Source: Hanstruepera marina (GTDB lineage: Bacteria > Bacteroidota > Bacteroidia > Flavobacteriales > Flavobacteriaceae). Taken from it: DNA of 64,000 bases. The stretch covers positions 1,552,123 through 1,616,122 of the forward strand of contig NZ_JAINVX010000001.1 of NCBI RefSeq assembly GCF_019880635.1. The letters are read 5' to 3'. The notes under the pieces were generated by a model. The model was not told the origin of the DNA and did no database searches. It saw nothing but the letters and a program-made list of their open reading frames with translations. Positions within the stretch are counted from its first letter, which is position 1; every line of letters starts with the position of its first letter. The position numbers and the translations under genes are program-made. Shown in pieces: positions 61,129 to 64,000 of the stretch.

Positions 61129-62058
61129 TTAGAAGTATCTAGGTGATTTAATTCGTTTCATTTTAAATAGCTCAAACATGATAAGTACTTCATGAGTTCC
61201 TCCAGTATAAGCGTTCAAATCTGATAAAGGATACTCATAGGCATACCCAATACGTAATTGTTTTGAAACCTGGAAATCTGCTATACCAGCAAGAGCTGAA
61301 GTATTTTGATTAATCCTGTATCCGCCACCAAGCCAAAACTTTTCATAGAATAAGAAATTAGCAGTAATATCAAATGAAAGAGGAGCTCCATTAGTAGCTT
61401 TTACTAAAAATGCAGGTTTTAATTTTGTATTTTCTCCTAAATCAAAAACATAACCACCAGTAAGGTAATAACTAACCCGTTCTAATGCTTCGTAGTCTTG
61501 ACCATTACTATCTTCGTCGTTATAATCGTTAGTCAGGATTCTTGGTGTTGAAAGTCCAACATACCATCTATTCGAATGCCAGTAAACACCTGCACCAATA
61601 TTAGGACTCCACCTATCATCAATTCCATAAACACTTGGGTCTGTTACAGAAGGATCTGCTGAAAATCTATCAAGTGTATAGCTTGTAAATCCAGCTTTTA
61701 TACCAAAAGCTAGTTCTGATTTTTCACCAGTTTTAATGGTATAAGAGAAATCTCCGTACAAATAAGTAAAACGTTCGTCACCAAGTTTATCATTAATAAA
61801 CGAAACACCTAAACCGATTTTATCATTACGTAATGGTGAATGGACGGAAAGTGTTTGCGTTGTAGGTCCACCATCAAAGCCAACCCATTGACTTCTATGT
61901 AGGCCAACTACACTTAATGTCTCTCTACTACCTGCATATGCAGGGTTTATAGAGATTGTGTTATACATGTACTGAGTGAATTGTGGTAATTGTTGTGCAA
62001 TACCAAACGTACAACTTAATAATGCTAACGCAATTATATTATGTTTAACAAGTTTCAT
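61129..62058 (-). CDS. PorP/SprF family T9SS membrane protein
   Basis: 309 residues with a signal peptide (IIALALLSCTFGIAQQL). The opening PQFTQYMYNTISINPAYAGS and SVVGLHRSQWVGFDGGPTTQ are the PorP/SprF hallmark, followed by a barrel of about 14 strands. PorP/SprF proteins pair with a type B-sorted adhesin and hold it at the outer membrane; here that adhesin is the gene 11 bp upstream. The OmpA-family protein follows. Confidence 0.93.
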   Translation of the reverse strand: MKLVKHNIIALALLSCTFGIAQQLPQFTQYMYNTISINPAYAGSRETLSVVGLHRSQWVGFDGGPTTQTLSVHSPLRNDKIGLGVSFINDKLGDERFTYLYGDFSYTIKTGEKSELAFGIKAGFTSYTLDRFSADPSVTDPSVYGIDDRWSPNIGAGVYWHSNRWYVGLSTPRILTNDYNDEDSNGQDYEALERVSYYLTGGYVFDLGENTKLKPAFLVKATNGAPLSFDITANFLFYEKFWLGGGYRINQNTSALAGIADFQVSKQLRIGYAYEYPLSDLNAYTGGTHEVLIMFELFKMKRIKSPRYF

Positions 62059-62069
62059 AGGTTAAAGTT

Positions 62070-64000
62070 TTATTTGGTTCCTACGTAGAAGTAACCAGTA
62101 ATTGGTTTTAATCCACTATTTTTTAAATTAACAATATAGTAATATGTTCCTGTTGGGACTGTATCTGCACCACCAACTGATGATTTATGTGCAGAACCAT
62201 TCCAATTATTTTGATAATTATCAGTTTCAAAAATCATAGCGCCCCAACGGTTAAATACTTTAATATCAATTACAAATCCACATTCTTCAATACCTGTAAT
62301 TTCAAAGTACTCATTATATTGGTCACCGTTAGGCGTTACAGCAGTAGATATTACAACATCTTCTAAACCACATGGTAATACAATACAATCGTCATTAACC
62401 GTTATTGTCACTTGTGTTGTGCTTAAACATCCATTTTCCATAACTGAATAGCTGAAAATGTAATCGCCAAGTTCAACATCTAGCGGATCAAAATAATTTC
62501 CGTCTAACGTGGTGTCTCCAGATTCCACAACCCAAGTTCCAGAATCATCAGTACCGCTATAGTAGTCGAATAAGTCAATTATTCCATCTTCTGAACATCT
62601 ACTGTCTGAAATTTCAGTGACAAAGTTTTCATTTGTTACAAAAACATATTGTTCGATCATGTCTTTATTACCACAATTGTCAATTACAGACCAGGTCCAA
62701 ATAATTTCATAATCACTGTCAGAACCATCCGAAGTACTCGTTACAACAAAATCTACAATAGTTACGTCACCAGAGCATTCATCAAACACTAAAGTTGGCG
62801 GTTCAGGAATTTCACTACAAACAACCGAAAGATCAGATAGATCGTTAGTTGCCTGTGGAGGTATAGTATCTATTACATTAATAATCTGTGATACAGAGCT
62901 TGAGTTGTCACAAGCATCGGTAAACGTCCAAGTACGTGTGATTATGATGTTACACGGATCTGTACTATCAGTATTATCCACACCGGTCACTGTAATATCA
63001 CCGGCACAGTTATCATTAGCAGTCAAATCACCCGGAGCAGGCACATCAGCAATACACTCATAAGTGATATCGGCAGGCGCACTAGGAGCCACAGGCGCAA
63101 TGGTATCAGTCACTGTAATGGTTTGTGAAACCGAACTTGAGTTGTCACAGGCATCGGTAAACGTCCAGGTACGCGTGATTATAATGTTACAAGGATCTGT
63201 ATCGTTAGTAGAATCAACAGCCGTAGCCACAATATCACCAGAGCAATTATCCGTAGCTGTCAAGTCACCCGGAGCAGGTACATCCGCGATACACTCGTAA
63301 GTGATGTCTGCAGGCGCACTAGGAGCCACAGGTGCAATGGTATCGGCCACCGTAATAGTCTGTGATACAGAGCTTGAGTTGTTACAGGCATCGGTAAACG
63401 TCCAAGTACGTGTGATAATAATGTTACAAGGATCCGAACTATCTGTAGAATCAGAACCGGTAACTGTAATATCACCAGCACAGTTATCGTTAGCTGTCAA
63501 GTCACCCGGAGCAGGCACATCAGCAATACACTCGTAAGAGGTATCTGCAGGCGCACTAGGAGCCACAGGCGCAATGGTATCGGCCACGGTAATAGTCTGT
63601 GATACAGAGCTTGAGTTGTTACAAGCATCGGTAAACGTCCAAGTACGTGTAATAATAATGTTACAAGGATCGGAACTATCTGTAGAATCAGAACCGGTAA
63701 CTGTAATATCACCAGTACAGTTATCATTGGCAGTCAGGTCACCTGGAGCAGGCACATCAGCAATACACTCGTAAGTAATGTCTGCAGGCGCACTAGGAGC
63801 CACAGGTGCAATGGTATCGCCCACGGTAATGGTCTGTGATACAGAGCTTGAGTTGTTACAGGCATCGGTAAACGTCCAAGTACGTGTGATAATAATGTTA
63901 CAAGGATCGGAACTATCTGTAGAATCAGAACCGGTAACTGTAATATCACCAGCACAGTTATCGTTAGCTGTCAAGTCACCCGGAGCAGGCACATCCGCGA
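62070..64000 (-). CDS. SprB-like repeat adhesin with T9SS type B sorting domain, partial
   Basis: The frame is open to the window edge, so the N-terminus is missing; the GTG at 63992 is a repeat-internal codon, not a start. Near-identical 79-residue repeats (TIAPVAPSAPADITYECIAD at each start; four Cys per unit) run from the edge to about 62868, then a diverged unit. The last 95 residues are a gliding-motility C-terminal (type B) sorting domain (AVTPNGDQYNEYFEITGIEE; IKVFNRWGAMIFETDNYQNN; GTYYYIVNLKNSGLKPITGY). The repeats are HYR-like beta sandwiches. It should be secreted by T9SS and carried on the surface with PorP/SprF, as SprB is. Confidence 0.9.
   Translation of the reverse strand, partial: ADVPAPGDLTANDNCAGDITVTGSDSTDSSDPCNIIITRTWTFTDACNNSSSVSQTITVGDTIAPVAPSAPADITYECIADVPAPGDLTANDNCTGDITVTGSDSTDSSDPCNIIITRTWTFTDACNNSSSVSQTITVADTIAPVAPSAPADTSYECIADVPAPGDLTANDNCAGDITVTGSDSTDSSDPCNIIITRTWTFTDACNNSSSVSQTITVADTIAPVAPSAPADITYECIADVPAPGDLTATDNCSGDIVATAVDSTNDTDPCNIIITRTWTFTDACDNSSSVSQTITVTDTIAPVAPSAPADITYECIADVPAPGDLTANDNCAGDITVTGVDNTDSTDPCNIIITRTWTFTDACDNSSSVSQIINVIDTIPPQATNDLSDLSVVCSEIPEPPTLVFDECSGDVTIVDFVVTSTSDGSDSDYEIIWTWSVIDNCGNKDMIEQYVFVTNENFVTEISDSRCSEDGIIDLFDYYSGTDDSGTWVVESGDTTLDGNYFDPLDVELGDYIFSYSVMENGCLSTTQVTITVNDDCIVLPCGLEDVVISTAVTPNGDQYNEYFEITGIEECGFVIDIKVFNRWGAMIFETDNYQNNWNGSAHKSSVGGADTVPTGTYYYIVNLKNSGLKPITGYFYVGTK
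62868..64000. repeat. 237-bp tandem repeat array
   Basis: Landmark CCCGGAGCAG positions at 63031, 63268, 63505, 63742 (one base changed) and 63979 show an exact 237-bp period. Complete units lie at 62868-63104, 63105-63341, 63342-63578 and 63579-63815; a fifth is cut by the edge. Several wrong-frame open stretches of about 75 codons in the array are by-products. Confidence 0.95.

Noticed and set aside
63064..63955. Several overlapping open frames of 66-78 codons on both strands
   Set aside because: They arise because the 237-bp repeat happens to be open in other frames; the true frame is the minus-strand adhesin with the sorting domain.
62868..64000. CRISPR-like array
   Set aside because: The repeats are 237 bp, contiguous and in frame with a protein; no spacers and no cas genes.

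Overview
The window looks like a chromosomal segment of a marine-type Flavobacteriaceae (phylum Bacteroidota). The signs are AT-rich DNA, type IX secretion and gliding components (PorQ, PorP/SprF, type A and type B sorting domains), outer-membrane beta-barrels with 'MKK' signal peptides, clade-typical gene pairs (rlmD with DUF6452/DUF6048; zapA, a 6S-like RNA, rny), and promoters with the Bacteroidota -7 element TAnnTTTG. I see no tRNA, rRNA, CRISPR array, prophage or insertion sequence.

Layout. 1-1.8 kb: two divergent methyltransferases. 1.8-9.3 kb: the most accessory-looking stretch, with a lone 877-residue DUF4062/STAND-type protein (possible antiphage or NLR-like sensor), a beta-rich outer-membrane protein, a SIMPL protein, a serine hydrolase and a Crp/Fnr regulator, separated by three copies of a modular intergenic repeat. 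9.3-10.4 kb: a MarR regulator and a thioredoxin-like protein, each preceded by the same operator. 10.4-13.6 kb: DinB-like protein, DUF6048, DUF6452, rlmD. 13.7-16.1 kb: an ECF sigma gene broken by an in-frame TAA, its DUF6768 partner, and rocD. 16.1-28 kb: small membrane proteins, a secreted T9SS cluster, Smr protein, cysteine desulfurase, lipoproteins, a TonB-dependent receptor and an M23 peptidase. 28-31.5 kb: coiled-coil protein, zapA, 6S-like RNA, rny, and xerD convergent to them. 31.7-34.4 kb: four tandem beta-barrel genes, each with its own terminator. 34.5-38.1 kb: aroQ, then an ECF sigma / small protein / MscS operon and further small envelope genes. 38.2-42.6 kb: lpdA, msrB, M48 protease, MFS transporter. 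42.6-45.6 kb: a second ECF sigma operon with a putative anti-sigma factor and two beta-repeat adhesin-like proteins. 45.8-56.1 kb: housekeeping genes (lon, porQ, cmk, rpsA, pyrR, pyrB, rnz, pdxH). 56.3-58.9 kb: accessory genes (CAP lipoprotein, secreted protein, hydrolase, MarR). 59.2-64 kb: a gliding/T9SS operon reading leftward: a giant repeat adhesin cut by the window edge, PorP/SprF, and an OmpA-family protein.

Regulation. One motif, GTGAC and GTGTC with 20 bp between their starts, precedes the ECF sigma gene at 34988, a 58-residue membrane protein at 36657 and the M48 lipoprotein protease at 40358. This suggests an envelope-stress regulon run by that sigma factor. The MarR/thioredoxin operators, a 13-bp-arm inverted repeat with extra half-sites before the CAP gene, and a palindrome next to the -7 element of the second MarR gene are further regulatory signals read directly from the sequence.

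All functional names come from recognising motifs and family resemblance by eye; no database search was run.
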